The notes beneath the pieces were generated by a model that worked only from the letters and a program-made list of their open reading frames with translations, was not told where the DNA came from and searched no databases. The translations under genes were made by a program, and so were the position numbers. A DNA stretch of 64,000 nucleotides from contig NZ_SRLQ01000014.1 of NCBI RefSeq assembly GCF_004745805.1, positions 1 through 64,000 of the forward strand, in the 5' to 3' direction. Source of the stretch: Mycolicibacterium sp. CH28 (GTDB lineage Bacteria; Actinomycetota; Actinomycetes; Mycobacteriales; Mycobacteriaceae). This document shows, in pieces, positions 17,816 to 26,167 of the stretch (the first letter of the stretch is position 1; every line of letters starts with the position of its first letter).

Positions 17816-18877
17816 TTACTGCCCCAAAGACCACGCAAACCCACTGATATCCCGCACCGTCGCACCGAAGATCTCCGGCATCGCGGCCGGAAAAAGCAGG
17901 TCTCCGCCGTGACAGGTGCCGACGACGATCCGTCCCGCCGCCGGAACCCCGGCCGCGACCAGTCGCCGGTAGTAGAGAAGGCCCTCGTCGCGCAGCGGAT
18001 CGAGTTCGTTGACCGAGATGACGTGTGGCGGCAACCCCGCCAAATCCGAATCGGAGGCCACCCCGGCCCAGCACGTCGGGTCGTCGGCGTGCGCGTTGTC
18101 GGGGTTGTAGATCGACCCCAGCAGCGCGGCCTGCTGGCAGCTGATGAAGTAGCCGTCGTTCTCGCGCAGCGACGGCAGGTGTTCGGGGTAGTTCAGCCAG
18201 CGGTGAGAGATGAACGGGCACTGCGCGTATGCGCCAGCGATCTCGCCCAACCAGCCCTCCCGCTTGGCCTTGTGGGTCACGGTCAGCGTCAGATTTCCGC
18301 CGCCGGACTCGCCGGCCACGATCAGGTGGCTGACGCCCAACTCCGCGGCGTTGGCGTACACCCACCGGGCGGCGGTCGCGCAGTCGTTCAGCCCGGCGGG
18401 GTACGGGTGCGTGCCCAGCCGACCGCCCGAATTGCGGAACTCGACCCCGACCGCCACCAGCCCGGTGGCTGCCAGGCTCTCCCGCAGGTACCGGTACGTC
18501 GCGTCGGCGGCACTGCCGATCGCCATCCCGCCGCCGTGGAAATGCACCACCGCCGGCAGCGGGCCACCCGCTCGGTTCGGCCGGCTGATGAACAACGTCA
18601 GCTCGTTGCCGCCGTCGCCCGGGATCGTCACCGTCGTCGACGTGACCCCGGCCGGCGCGATCGCGGCCAGGGCGAACATGTCGAGCACTCCTCCGACGGC
18701 CTCCTCGGCTGCGGCGGCATAGGCCAGCCGGTCCGTCAGCGGTGAGTCCAAGGTGAGCGGTGCGTCGGGCAGGACGTCGGCCAAGCCGAGCGGGGCGAAC
18801 GCCGCCACCATCCGGGGGTCGGACCGGGGATCGGTGCCGAGGGTGCGATTCGGGTCGGCGAGACGGCCAGCAAGCAT
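17816..18877 (-). CDS. Alpha/beta-hydrolase, hormone-sensitive-lipase-type esterase
   Basis: A 353-residue cytosolic carboxylesterase of the HSL (family IV, Lip-type) group. The oxyanion-hole motif is VVHFHGGGMAIGSA and the nucleophile motif is GESGGG, a variant of the usual GDSAGG with Ser as nucleophile. The late Asp and His are in the NELDPLRDEG and GTCHGG stretches. It should hydrolyse short- to medium-chain esters; the physiological substrate is unknown. It starts 21 bases after the stop of the ECF sigma gene on the same strand, so it may be part of that regulatory operon. Confidence 0.83.
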   Translation of the reverse strand: MLAGRLADPNRTLGTDPRSDPRMVAAFAPLGLADVLPDAPLTLDSPLTDRLAYAAAAEEAVGGVLDMFALAAIAPAGVTSTTVTIPGDGGNELTLFISRPNRAGGPLPAVVHFHGGGMAIGSAADATYRYLRESLAATGLVAVGVEFRNSGGRLGTHPYPAGLNDCATAARWVYANAAELGVSHLIVAGESGGGNLTLTVTHKAKREGWLGEIAGAYAQCPFISHRWLNYPEHLPSLRENDGYFISCQQAALLGSIYNPDNAHADDPTCWAGVASDSDLAGLPPHVISVNELDPLRDEGLLYYRRLVAAGVPAAGRIVVGTCHGGDLLFPAAMPEIFGATVRDISGFAWSLGQ

Positions 18878-18898
18878 GGGCCAGACCCTAGCCCGCGA

Positions 18899-20110
18899 TC
18901 ACCCGCCGCATTCGGCGATTCGCCGACGGAGAAAATCCTTCCCGGGCTCAGAGCCGTTGATTTCCATCGCTTTCCGGTACCACTGCGCCGCCTCGTCGCG
19001 CCGCCCGGCCCGGCGCAGTAGATCCGCGCGCACCGTCGGCACCAGATTCGACTGGGTCAACCTCGGATCGTGTGCCACTTTCTCCAGCTCGGCCAAACCA
19101 ACATCCGGGCGGTCGCGCAGACCGATCGCCAGCGCCCGATTCGCCCGCACGACCGGTGAATCCGTCAGCTGCAGCAACCGGTCGTATGCCCGGCAGATCG
19201 TCGCCCAGTCCGTGCGCTCCCAGCTCGGCGCCGTCGCGTGCACCGCTGCGATCACCGCCTGCGGAAGGTAGGGGCCCGGCGACCCATCGGCGCGCCGTAG
19301 CGCATCCAGCCCGCGCGCGACCTTGCCCCGATCCCAATGCCGCCGGTCCTGCTCCTCCAGCGGCACCAACGCGCCGGAACCGTCGACCCGAGTCGAGCGC
19401 CGAGAATCATGCAGCAGGACAAGCGCATACAGCGCGTGCGCCTCCGGTGAGCCGGGCATCAACGAGCACAGTTCACCAGCCAGTCGAACGCCCTCGTCGC
19501 AGAGTTCGTCGCGGATGGCCGATGGACCCGCCGTGGACCAGTACCCCTCGGTGAACACCGAATAGATGCACGCCAATACATGTGAAGTGCGTTCGGCCAA
19601 CAGTTCCGGCGGTGGCACCCGCAGCGGGATGTTGGCATGGCGGATCTTGTGTTTGGCCCTGGTGATCCGCTGAGCCACCGCAGATTCGCTGACCAGTAGC
19701 GCCCGGGCGATTTCCGGAACCGTCAGGCCCGACACCAGGCGCAGTGTCAGTGCCAGCTGCGAAAGACGCTCCAAAGAAGGATGCGCACAGGTGAACATCA
19801 TCCGCAGCTCGTCATCGCGCACCTGATGCGGCACCTCGTCGGCGCCGGTCGGGGCGATCATTTCAGCCGCCAATTCCTTTCCGGGACGCACTGATTCGCG
19901 CCGCAGGCGATCCCTGGCGCGGTTGCGGGCCACCGTCACCAACCACGAACCAGGGTTGTCCGGCAAACCGTCACGCGGCCATGCGCGCAGCGCCTCGGCG
20001 CAGGCCTCCTGGACGGCGTCCTCGGCGACACTCAGATCACCCGACCACCGCGCCAGCGCGGCTACCGCGGGACCCCACTCCCGCCGAAAGACACCGTCCA
20101 GGGAACCCAT
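18899..20110 (-). CDS. ECF42-type RNA polymerase sigma factor with C-terminal TPR-like extension
   Basis: A 403-residue protein. Region sigma-2 lies at about residues 10-75 (DLSVAEDAVQEACAEALRAW, then PGSWLVTVARNRARDRLRR). Sigma-4 is near 115-170, with a helix-turn-helix GLTVPEIARALLVSESAVAQR. A long C-terminal helical extension (about 185-400, DUF6596/TPR-like) follows; this extension and a neighbouring DGPF protein define the ECF42 group. No anti-sigma gene is present; in this group the C-terminal domain is thought to be needed for activity. Its ATG follows immediately on the TAG of the DGPF gene, so the two are translated together. Target genes cannot be seen from the window apart from the operon itself. 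Confidence 0.88.
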   Translation of the reverse strand: MGSLDGVFRREWGPAVAALARWSGDLSVAEDAVQEACAEALRAWPRDGLPDNPGSWLVTVARNRARDRLRRESVRPGKELAAEMIAPTGADEVPHQVRDDELRMMFTCAHPSLERLSQLALTLRLVSGLTVPEIARALLVSESAVAQRITRAKHKIRHANIPLRVPPPELLAERTSHVLACIYSVFTEGYWSTAGPSAIRDELCDEGVRLAGELCSLMPGSPEAHALYALVLLHDSRRSTRVDGSGALVPLEEQDRRHWDRGKVARGLDALRRADGSPGPYLPQAVIAAVHATAPSWERTDWATICRAYDRLLQLTDSPVVRANRALAIGLRDRPDVGLAELEKVAHDPRLTQSNLVPTVRADLLRRAGRRDEAAQWYRKAMEINGSEPGKDFLRRRIAECGG

Positions 20111-20809
20111 CTACAGCCCGGACACGCCCGCCAGCCGGCGCAGGGAGACTCCAGACGCGGGAATCATCGACGCGAGCTTCACCGCGTCGTCGCGGTCGGC
20201 GGCGGACAGGACATAGAACCCGTTTGCCACCTCGGCGCCCTCGGCGAACGGCCCGTCGGTCAGCAGTACCTCGCCGTCACGCACCCGCACCGTCGTCGCC
20301 GTCGACGGCAAGTGCAACGGTGCCCCGCCCAGGATCTGCGATCCAGCCGCCTGACCGAACTCGACATGCTGGCGGGCCCCAGCCTCCCACTCGGCGCTGC
20401 CAGGCGCGGCCACCCGATCGGCTGGTTCGAGCAGCAGTGCGAACCAATCGCTGTCGGTCGTCGGACGCTTGACCGGATTCCAGTGCACCATCGGCCACAC
20501 TTCGACGCAGCCGTGCGTGGCGGCTGGGATCTGACGAGCCAGGTGCAACGCCTCGTCGAGGTTGTCGGCCTCGAACACGTAATAGCCACCGGCCACCTCG
20601 GTGCCCTCGGCGAACGGACCGTCGGTGACCACCGGTGCGTCCGCACCGCCGCTGATCCGCACCCCTTCGGCGGCCGACCCCAGCGCGTCGCCGGCCAGAA
20701 TCGCGGTCGCCTCACGCGCGTGGAAGTCGAGGTAAGCCTGCACTTCGCGCCCGGCTTCTTCGGCTGTGATGTCGCGCTCGCGCACCTGTAGCAGAGCGAA
20801 GTAGTACAT
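20111..20809 (-). CDS. DGPF/YCII-domain protein, two tandem domains
   Basis: A 232-residue protein made of two YCII-related domains (about 1-110 and 120-230), each with the DGPF signature (TDGPFAEGTEVAGGYYVFEAD and TDGPFAEGAEVANGFYVLSAAD). DGPF proteins accompany ECF42 sigma factors, and are suspected to be part of the signal or response, though no activity is proved. Many relatives have one domain, so this is a duplicated form. The second of two adjacent ATGs (20807-20809, MYYFALL) is chosen because a GGGAGG lies eight bases before it, whereas the first is only two bases away. Confidence 0.85.
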   Translation of the reverse strand: MYYFALLQVRERDITAEEAGREVQAYLDFHAREATAILAGDALGSAAEGVRISGGADAPVVTDGPFAEGTEVAGGYYVFEADNLDEALHLARQIPAATHGCVEVWPMVHWNPVKRPTTDSDWFALLLEPADRVAAPGSAEWEAGARQHVEFGQAAGSQILGGAPLHLPSTATTVRVRDGEVLLTDGPFAEGAEVANGFYVLSAADRDDAVKLASMIPASGVSLRRLAGVSGL

Positions 20810-20863
20810 AGTCATGTCCTCCCGGGTAGGGGAGTGAAACCCGGCTGGTCTCACTCTCTACCT

Positions 20864-20894
20864 ATCCGACGAACGGCGCCCTGAGAATCCGACA
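20864..20894 (-). promoter_or_regulatory. Candidate ECF-type promoter of the DGPF-sigma operon
   Basis: On the minus strand a TGTCGG (20894-20889) and a CGTCGGAT (20871-20864) are separated by 17 bases, about 55 bases before the DGPF gene start. The TGTCG element resembles the -35 element reported for ECF42 factors, which would make the operon autoregulated. The call rests on pattern only. Confidence 0.4.
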
Positions 20895-20938
20895 CGAGCC
20901 CGGCCGTCTGTCGGTTTCGGCGCGGAGGTAGCGCAGCG

Positions 20939-21832
20939 TTACTCCGCAGCACCCGGCTTCAGGTAGGTCACCAGGCTGACGTCGAGCGTTTCGTCGAGGT
21001 AGTAGTACTGGCAGCCGGTCAGGTACTTCATGTAGTTGTCGTAGCTCTCGACGCCGGCCGCCGCGATGGCCTCGTCCTTGTGCTGCTCCAGCCGCGCCGC
21101 CCAGATACCGAGGGTCTTGATGTAGTGGTTGCGCAGCGACAGCGGCTCAGGCACCACGAACCCGGCCTTCTCGCCGTGCTCGACCAACATCTTGGTGCTC
21201 GGGATACGGCCCCCCGGGAAGATCACTTCGGCCATGAACTTGGCGAAACGGGCCAACTCGAACGTCAGCTTCTTGCCACGGGCTATCAGATCGTCGGGGT
21301 GGTAGCCGCAGCTGCTCTGGATGGTCATGCGGCCGTCGTCGGGAAGGATGGCGAAGCACCTGGCGAAGAAGTCGTCGAACCGATCGAAGCCGAAGTGCTC
21401 GATGGCCTCGACCGAGACGATCCGGTCCACCGGTGAATCGAACTGCTCCCAGCCCTCGAGTCGCACGTCGAACGTGCGGTCGCTGTCCACCCTCGACAAC
21501 AGCTGTTCGCAGTAGGCCTGCTGGTTCTTCGACAGCGTCAGGCCGATGACGTTGACGTCGTACTTCTCCATCGCGCGCTGCAACGTCAGCCCCCAACCGC
21601 AGCCCACCTCGAGCAGGGTCATGCCCGGCTTGAGGTCCAACCGATCGAGGTGCTGGTCGACATTGGCGACTTGGGCTTCGGACAGCGAGGCGCCCGGACC
21701 GGTGAAGTAGGCGCAGCTGTACTTGCGGGTCGGGTCCTGGAACACCCCGAAGAAGTCATCCGAGAGGTCGTAGTGTGCCTGTATTTCCTCGAAATGGGGC
21801 CGCATGTCCTTGGTATCGGTTGCCTCGGGCAT
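20939..21832 (-). CDS. Cyclopropane-mycolic-acid-synthase-family methyltransferase, divergent active site
   Basis: A 297-residue SAM-dependent methyltransferase of the CmaA/MmaA/PcaA family, which modifies double bonds in meromycolate or fatty-acyl chains. The SAM loop EVGCGWG is at 75-81. The conserved Cys40 (YSCAYF), Glu145 (IEHFG) and Tyr237 (NHYIKT) are present. The stretch that reads LLHTI in the usual enzymes reads TIQSS here, so the His and Ile of the bicarbonate pocket are Gln172 and Ser174. It is about half identical by eye to the next gene upstream, with which it lies in tandem (135-base gap). It may use a different substrate or a different chemistry from the classical cyclopropane synthases. 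Confidence 0.85.
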   Translation of the reverse strand: MPEATDTKDMRPHFEEIQAHYDLSDDFFGVFQDPTRKYSCAYFTGPGASLSEAQVANVDQHLDRLDLKPGMTLLEVGCGWGLTLQRAMEKYDVNVIGLTLSKNQQAYCEQLLSRVDSDRTFDVRLEGWEQFDSPVDRIVSVEAIEHFGFDRFDDFFARCFAILPDDGRMTIQSSCGYHPDDLIARGKKLTFELARFAKFMAEVIFPGGRIPSTKMLVEHGEKAGFVVPEPLSLRNHYIKTLGIWAARLEQHKDEAIAAAGVESYDNYMKYLTGCQYYYLDETLDVSLVTYLKPGAAE

Positions 21833-21967
21833 GAGTGATTGCGCCTTTCTGATGGTTCTTTACTTCCTGCACCACGGCCCCGCATGTGGTCGCATTGCGC
21901 GCCAGTATGCATCATGTGATCTGGACCATACCGTCTTGCCCCATCGGAACGGCCGTCAAACCGCCCG

Positions 21968-22852
21968 TTAACTGGACGTTCCTTTCGGCTGCTTCTCCAA
22001 CGTGAACTGATCGACGTCGATATAGCCGACCCGGAACCCACGGGCACACCCCGTGAGGTACTTCAAGTATCGCTCATAGACTTCTTCGGACTGCACCTCG
22101 ATCGCCCGTTCGCGGCTGGCTTCCAGCGCTTCGGCCCAGCAGTCCAGTGTGCGCGCGTAGTGCGACCGCAGCGACTGAACCCGGGTCAGCGTGAAGCCGG
22201 CCCTGGTCGAATGGTCCTCGACCTTCTCGACCGTCGGCAACCGGCCGCCCGGAAAGATCTCTGTGAGCATGAACTTCGCGAAGCGGGCCGCCTCGAACGT
22301 CAGCGGGACCTTCTTTGCGGCCAGCTGGTCGAACGTGAAGGACGTGATGGTGTGCAGCAACATCACCCCGTCGGCAGGCAACAGCCGGTAGGTCATCGCG
22401 AAGAAGTCGTCGTAACGGTCGAAGCCGAAGTGCTCGAACGCACCGATCGACACGATCCGATCGACCGGCTCGTCGAACTCCTCCCAGCCCTTGAGCTCGA
22501 TTCGCTTGGTCCGCGGGCTGTTCGATTCAGCGAAGACCCGCTCGACGTGGTCGCGTTGGTTCCTGCTCAGGGTCAGCCCGATGACGTTGACGTCATATTC
22601 CGTCAGGGCGCGCAGCATGGTGGCACCCCAGCCACATCCGATGTCCAGCAACGTCATTCCGGGCTGCAGGCCCAGCTTGCCCAGCGCCAGGTCGATCTTG
22701 GCCAGCTGGGCTTGCTCCAGGGTCATGTCGTCGCGCTCGAAATAGGCGCAGCTGTAGGTCTGGGTGGGATCTAGGAAGAGCCGGAAGAAGTCGTCGGACA
22801 AGTCGTAATGGGCCTGGACGTCCTCGAAATGGGGTTGGAGCCGCTTGGACAT
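21968..22852 (-). CDS. Mycolic acid cyclopropane/methoxy synthase-type methyltransferase (MmaA/CmaA family)
   Basis: A 294-residue SAM-dependent methyltransferase very close to MmaA2/CmaA-type enzymes throughout (PHFEDVQAHYDLSDDFFRLF, SEEVYERYLKYLTGC). All of the family's pocket residues are in their usual numbering: Cys35, Glu140, His167, Ile169, with the SAM loop DIGCGWG at 70-76. It should act on acyl-carrier-bound meromycolate chains in the cytosol. In M. tuberculosis four such genes (mmaA1-4) lie between rplA and lipG, and this pair takes the corresponding place. Which of cyclopropane, hydroxy or methyl branch formation it catalyses cannot be read from sequence alone, so no symbol is given. 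Confidence 0.9.
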   Translation of the reverse strand: MSKRLQPHFEDVQAHYDLSDDFFRLFLDPTQTYSCAYFERDDMTLEQAQLAKIDLALGKLGLQPGMTLLDIGCGWGATMLRALTEYDVNVIGLTLSRNQRDHVERVFAESNSPRTKRIELKGWEEFDEPVDRIVSIGAFEHFGFDRYDDFFAMTYRLLPADGVMLLHTITSFTFDQLAAKKVPLTFEAARFAKFMLTEIFPGGRLPTVEKVEDHSTRAGFTLTRVQSLRSHYARTLDCWAEALEASRERAIEVQSEEVYERYLKYLTGCARGFRVGYIDVDQFTLEKQPKGTSS

Positions 22853-22991
22853 GACAGCGGGCCTTTCGCATCGAATGCTTCAGGCAGCAACCACGTATCC
22901 CCCCGACTGGATGGCGATCACCGCGTTTGCACACTCGATGCTAGCCCGTATCGACGCGCGGCGAAATCGCTGGAACGGACGGAAATTAGCT

Positions 22992-24803
22992 TTAGGTCTC
23001 GGCGGTGGAGCTCAATTCCGGTTGGGCGAGGTAACGCTGGGCCTGGTCCAGCGCTGCCAACAGCAGAGTGGCTGAAAAGGCGACCTTGGGGTCATTCATG
23101 TTGGTACTGGCGCCAATATCCGCCCAGAGGAAGCCGTCGATCGTCATCTCATGAACGCGGCGGCGAAGGCCGCTGAGGGCGTGCAAGACGGCCAAGGGGT
23201 CGTGGGAAGGCAACGAGGGGTCCAGGGCTCCATCTATCGCGGCAAGTTCGGCTTGAGCGCGTGCGCGCAGCTGACCTGCCGCTCCAGACTCGCGCAGCCA
23301 GTCGATGGCTCGTGCGTACAAGCCCGCGGCGCGTTGCAAGATGACCACGCGTCGACGCTCGCGCAGACGGGCCAAAAACTGTTCCCTCGTCTCATCTACA
23401 AGCCGCTGTTCACCGGGAGACGCCACCCGTCGTACGAGATCGCCCTCAAGCGGGTGGAACAACCGATACCTGTCGCGATGAAGGATGCCCACCGCACCGT
23501 AGTCGGTACAGCTGGCGGCGACGAACATCCTGGCTAGCAGATAATCTCCGATACCGCGGATGCGCGCGATACGTAGTACCTCAGACGCTCCATAGACAGC
23601 GTCGGGCGGACCGGCTGCGAGTTTGAGGAGCCAGTTGACGTCGTGACGATCCTGGCCTCGGGGGAATAGATTAACCAGGGACCTGCGCAGCTCGTCGAAA
23701 TTCACTCCGGCATTGGCTCCATCGTCAACCGCGCACGCGGCGGCGCACGCAAGTCTGCATGCCACGCCGACAAGACGGTCGGTATCGATCGTCCCGTCGA
23801 GCTCGGGCCGGCGAGATCCAAGCCGCACCACCGTGAACGCGGGACCCGCCGCCTTCTTAATCGCTGTGAGCTCGGAGACCAGTCGGCGCGCGGCAGCAAT
23901 TTCTGCCAGCAGTTGGTGGTCTCTGCGCCCACGCAGCAGAGACTTGGAATGGTGGCTGTGGTAGCGCATTAACACGCGCTCGACGTCGGTACGGATACTC
24001 TCAGTGATACGAATATCGCTCTCACGCAGCGCCGCGAGCATACCGATTTCCTGGGTTTCACGACCTGGTGTTCGCGCCAAGCGGCGGTGCGCTTGCGTTG
24101 CGGCATCAAATACTTCGGCGCAGCAGCGGCGAATATTGTCGGTTACTTCGCCAGGACTTGCTTGGTTGACCCGAATGATGACCACGTCAGCGAGATTGCA
24201 AAGCCGCTCGGCCGTTAGAACAGCCTCGGTGTTCAATGCGTGATACGCGTCCTGGCTTGCGTTACTCGTCAGTTCCGCCAGAAGCAAAGGGGCGAGATAC
24301 TTTGCAGCATAAGTCATTCCGGTAAGGTCGGCCTCCGCGCCCTGCAGGGCATACTCTTGCAGCGTCGTCCGCAACCGGGCCACCGTTGCCGCGACGTCCC
24401 CCGGATCACTTGTTTCTTCGCCGGCTGTAGGCGGCCTGGTCGGCGCGGGCCACTGCAGCCGTTTGCCGAACTCCGCTGCGAAGTACCGCAGAGGTGCAGG
24501 GGCGGCATCTTCGTGGTCATAGAGCTGTAATGCCCAGAAGCACAGGGCCCACCAGGGCTGGTTGCGCGTCTTTGCGGCAGTCAGGTATGTCGCGACGTGA
24601 TTGCGCTGGATGACTTGCTGCCCCGCGATAGGGGGGCTGTGCGGCATGAGGGGCTTGAGGTTACGGAACAGTTCGTGAATTGAATAATCTTCGTGGGCAG
24701 CGTTATCCGGGTGGAGATCAGCCCATTCTTTGAATAGCTGAACTGCGCGCTTGAGATTCGGTGGCAACTCGTCGAAACGGGCCAGGGGAGCGGAAGACGC
24801 CAT
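22992..24803 (-). CDS. Large unrecognised cytosolic protein
   Basis: A 603-residue protein that I do not recognise. It has no signal peptide, no membrane segment and no obvious catalytic motif. It is rich in Leu, Ala and Arg and is predicted by eye to be mostly helical. Notable stretches are an N-terminal hydrophilic domain (1-130), a His-rich turn (RYHSHHSKSLLRGRRDH, about 281-297), and a C-terminal helical part with LRERRRVVILQRAAGLYARA. The ATG at 24801-24803 has only a weak purine stretch upstream. It is divergent from the GT51 gene across a 335-base gap. Neither has a counterpart at this place in M. tuberculosis, which suggests the two arrived together, but no functional link is shown. 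Confidence 0.7.
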   Translation of the reverse strand: MASSAPLARFDELPPNLKRAVQLFKEWADLHPDNAAHEDYSIHELFRNLKPLMPHSPPIAGQQVIQRNHVATYLTAAKTRNQPWWALCFWALQLYDHEDAAPAPLRYFAAEFGKRLQWPAPTRPPTAGEETSDPGDVAATVARLRTTLQEYALQGAEADLTGMTYAAKYLAPLLLAELTSNASQDAYHALNTEAVLTAERLCNLADVVIIRVNQASPGEVTDNIRRCCAEVFDAATQAHRRLARTPGRETQEIGMLAALRESDIRITESIRTDVERVLMRYHSHHSKSLLRGRRDHQLLAEIAAARRLVSELTAIKKAAGPAFTVVRLGSRRPELDGTIDTDRLVGVACRLACAAACAVDDGANAGVNFDELRRSLVNLFPRGQDRHDVNWLLKLAAGPPDAVYGASEVLRIARIRGIGDYLLARMFVAASCTDYGAVGILHRDRYRLFHPLEGDLVRRVASPGEQRLVDETREQFLARLRERRRVVILQRAAGLYARAIDWLRESGAAGQLRARAQAELAAIDGALDPSLPSHDPLAVLHALSGLRRRVHEMTIDGFLWADIGASTNMNDPKVAFSATLLLAALDQAQRYLAQPELSSTAET

Positions 24804-25138
24804 GATTCGACTGAGCCCTCTTTCCGTGAAATCGGCCAGCGTAGCTTAACCGCTGGCCGAAGCGGCTGCCGCCAACGGCGGGATGCAAGATCGCGCCGTT
24901 GGAGCGGGAGATCACGCCACCGGCACCCCTTAAGACCGCCGTTGGAAAATGGCTATTGAACTGTGGTTTTGCTGCTGCCGAGCCGGTACCCCTTAAACCA
25001 TGCCCGGGACCAGCACGATCTGGACGACCTGGTTTCCGAGCGGGGAGGGCTCAGAAAGCCCGCTCCGTCCGGGCTACCTAATAACGCCTACGGGCCTCGG
25101 CTTTCAACTGTGGGCTATCGGAAAAGTTAAGGCTAGTC
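24804..25138. other. Divergent intergenic region between orphan gene and mtgA-like gene
   Basis: No gene is seen. It must hold the two opposite promoters. Two near-copies of a CACCCCTTAA / TACCCCTTAA element, each preceded by CCGG, occur near 24923 and 24992 and could be regulator sites or relics. No terminator-like hairpin with a T-run was found. Confidence 0.45.
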
Positions 25139-26083
25139 ATGACCGCGCACTATGACCTGACAGATTCAATCCCCTCAGACAACCACGGGTGCGACGAGTC
25201 GTTCGCATCACTCGACAACTACGTCAACACAGCAGATTCCATCTTCAAGAGGTTTCGGCGCGTATCGCTGAGGGCGACCTTTATCGCTCTAATTATCAAT
25301 ATGCTCACGGTGGTCCTATTTCACTGGTACACGCCGCCGACGACGGCGTTCATGCTCGAACAGAGCTCTCGCCCGCAGTATCAGTTCGTCTCGATCGACC
25401 ACGTAAGCAGACTCTTTTTGGCTGCCGTCGTCGTACATGAGGATCAATACCTCGGCCCCAGGGTTGGTGGATTCGACTGGGGGGTGATGATCCGACGGGC
25501 ACAGCACTTCCTGGCCACCAGCGAGGATCACGGCGGCTCCACTATCCCCCAACAACTCGTGAAGAACATCTTCCTGTGGCCGGGACAAAACCCCTTTCGC
25601 AAGATCGCTGAAGCCGTGCTCGCCGAGGAATTCGCATACACAAACTCGGACAAGAGGATGCTCGAGCTCTACATTAACTACGCTCAGCTGGGCCCCGGCA
25701 TCTTCGGGATCTGTGCGGCGACTTGGTACTACTTCAATGAGGCTCCCTGGAACATGGACGCCGAACAATCGGCTCAGCTCGTCGCACTGCTGCCGATGCC
25801 GGACCTGTTCCGCCGAGCTCCCGGTGGCGGAATAGCCTTCGGGCCCGACGCGGGCCCCAACACGATCGACAACTTCAATGGCGCGGCGAACTATTGGGTA
25901 CCGAAGGAGCTCGAGGAGCTAGATGGCTGGCAGTCGGTCGTCGCATCTGTGGGTATCACCGACACGGCCGGCGACCACCGAGACGAGCGCGCGAACCCCG
26001 ATTCGTGCTCAAGCATGCCCGCCGCGGTCGCTCGTCGCCTCCGAGTCGAAGACCCATGGTTCATGGCCGCCTACGGGACCTGA
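25139..26083 (+). CDS. Monofunctional peptidoglycan glycosyltransferase (GT51, MtgA-like)
   Basis: A 314-residue membrane-anchored glycosyltransferase that polymerises lipid II into glycan strands on the outer face of the membrane. A single transmembrane helix is at about 43-62. The GT51 domain (about 80-235) has the catalytic Glu101 in VVHEDQYL, GGSTIPQQLVKN at 132-143, the FLWPGQNPFRKIAEAVLAEE block and the RMLELYINYAQLGPGIFG motif. There is no transpeptidase domain; after residue 245 comes a short unrecognised tail. Mycobacteria normally use the bifunctional PonA1 and PonA2, so a free GT51 enzyme here is unusual. The ATG is preceded by AAGG. Confidence 0.88.
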   Translation: MTAHYDLTDSIPSDNHGCDESFASLDNYVNTADSIFKRFRRVSLRATFIALIINMLTVVLFHWYTPPTTAFMLEQSSRPQYQFVSIDHVSRLFLAAVVVHEDQYLGPRVGGFDWGVMIRRAQHFLATSEDHGGSTIPQQLVKNIFLWPGQNPFRKIAEAVLAEEFAYTNSDKRMLELYINYAQLGPGIFGICAATWYYFNEAPWNMDAEQSAQLVALLPMPDLFRRAPGGGIAFGPDAGPNTIDNFNGAANYWVPKELEELDGWQSVVASVGITDTAGDHRDERANPDSCSSMPAAVARRLRVEDPWFMAAYGT

Positions 26084-26167
26084 GACCTGTCCTCGGCGAC
26101 GCGTGCGACCGTCGTCGTCGGCGAAACGACAGAAGACTGGCCACGGGCGCCTCAGCGGCCGGGCGCG

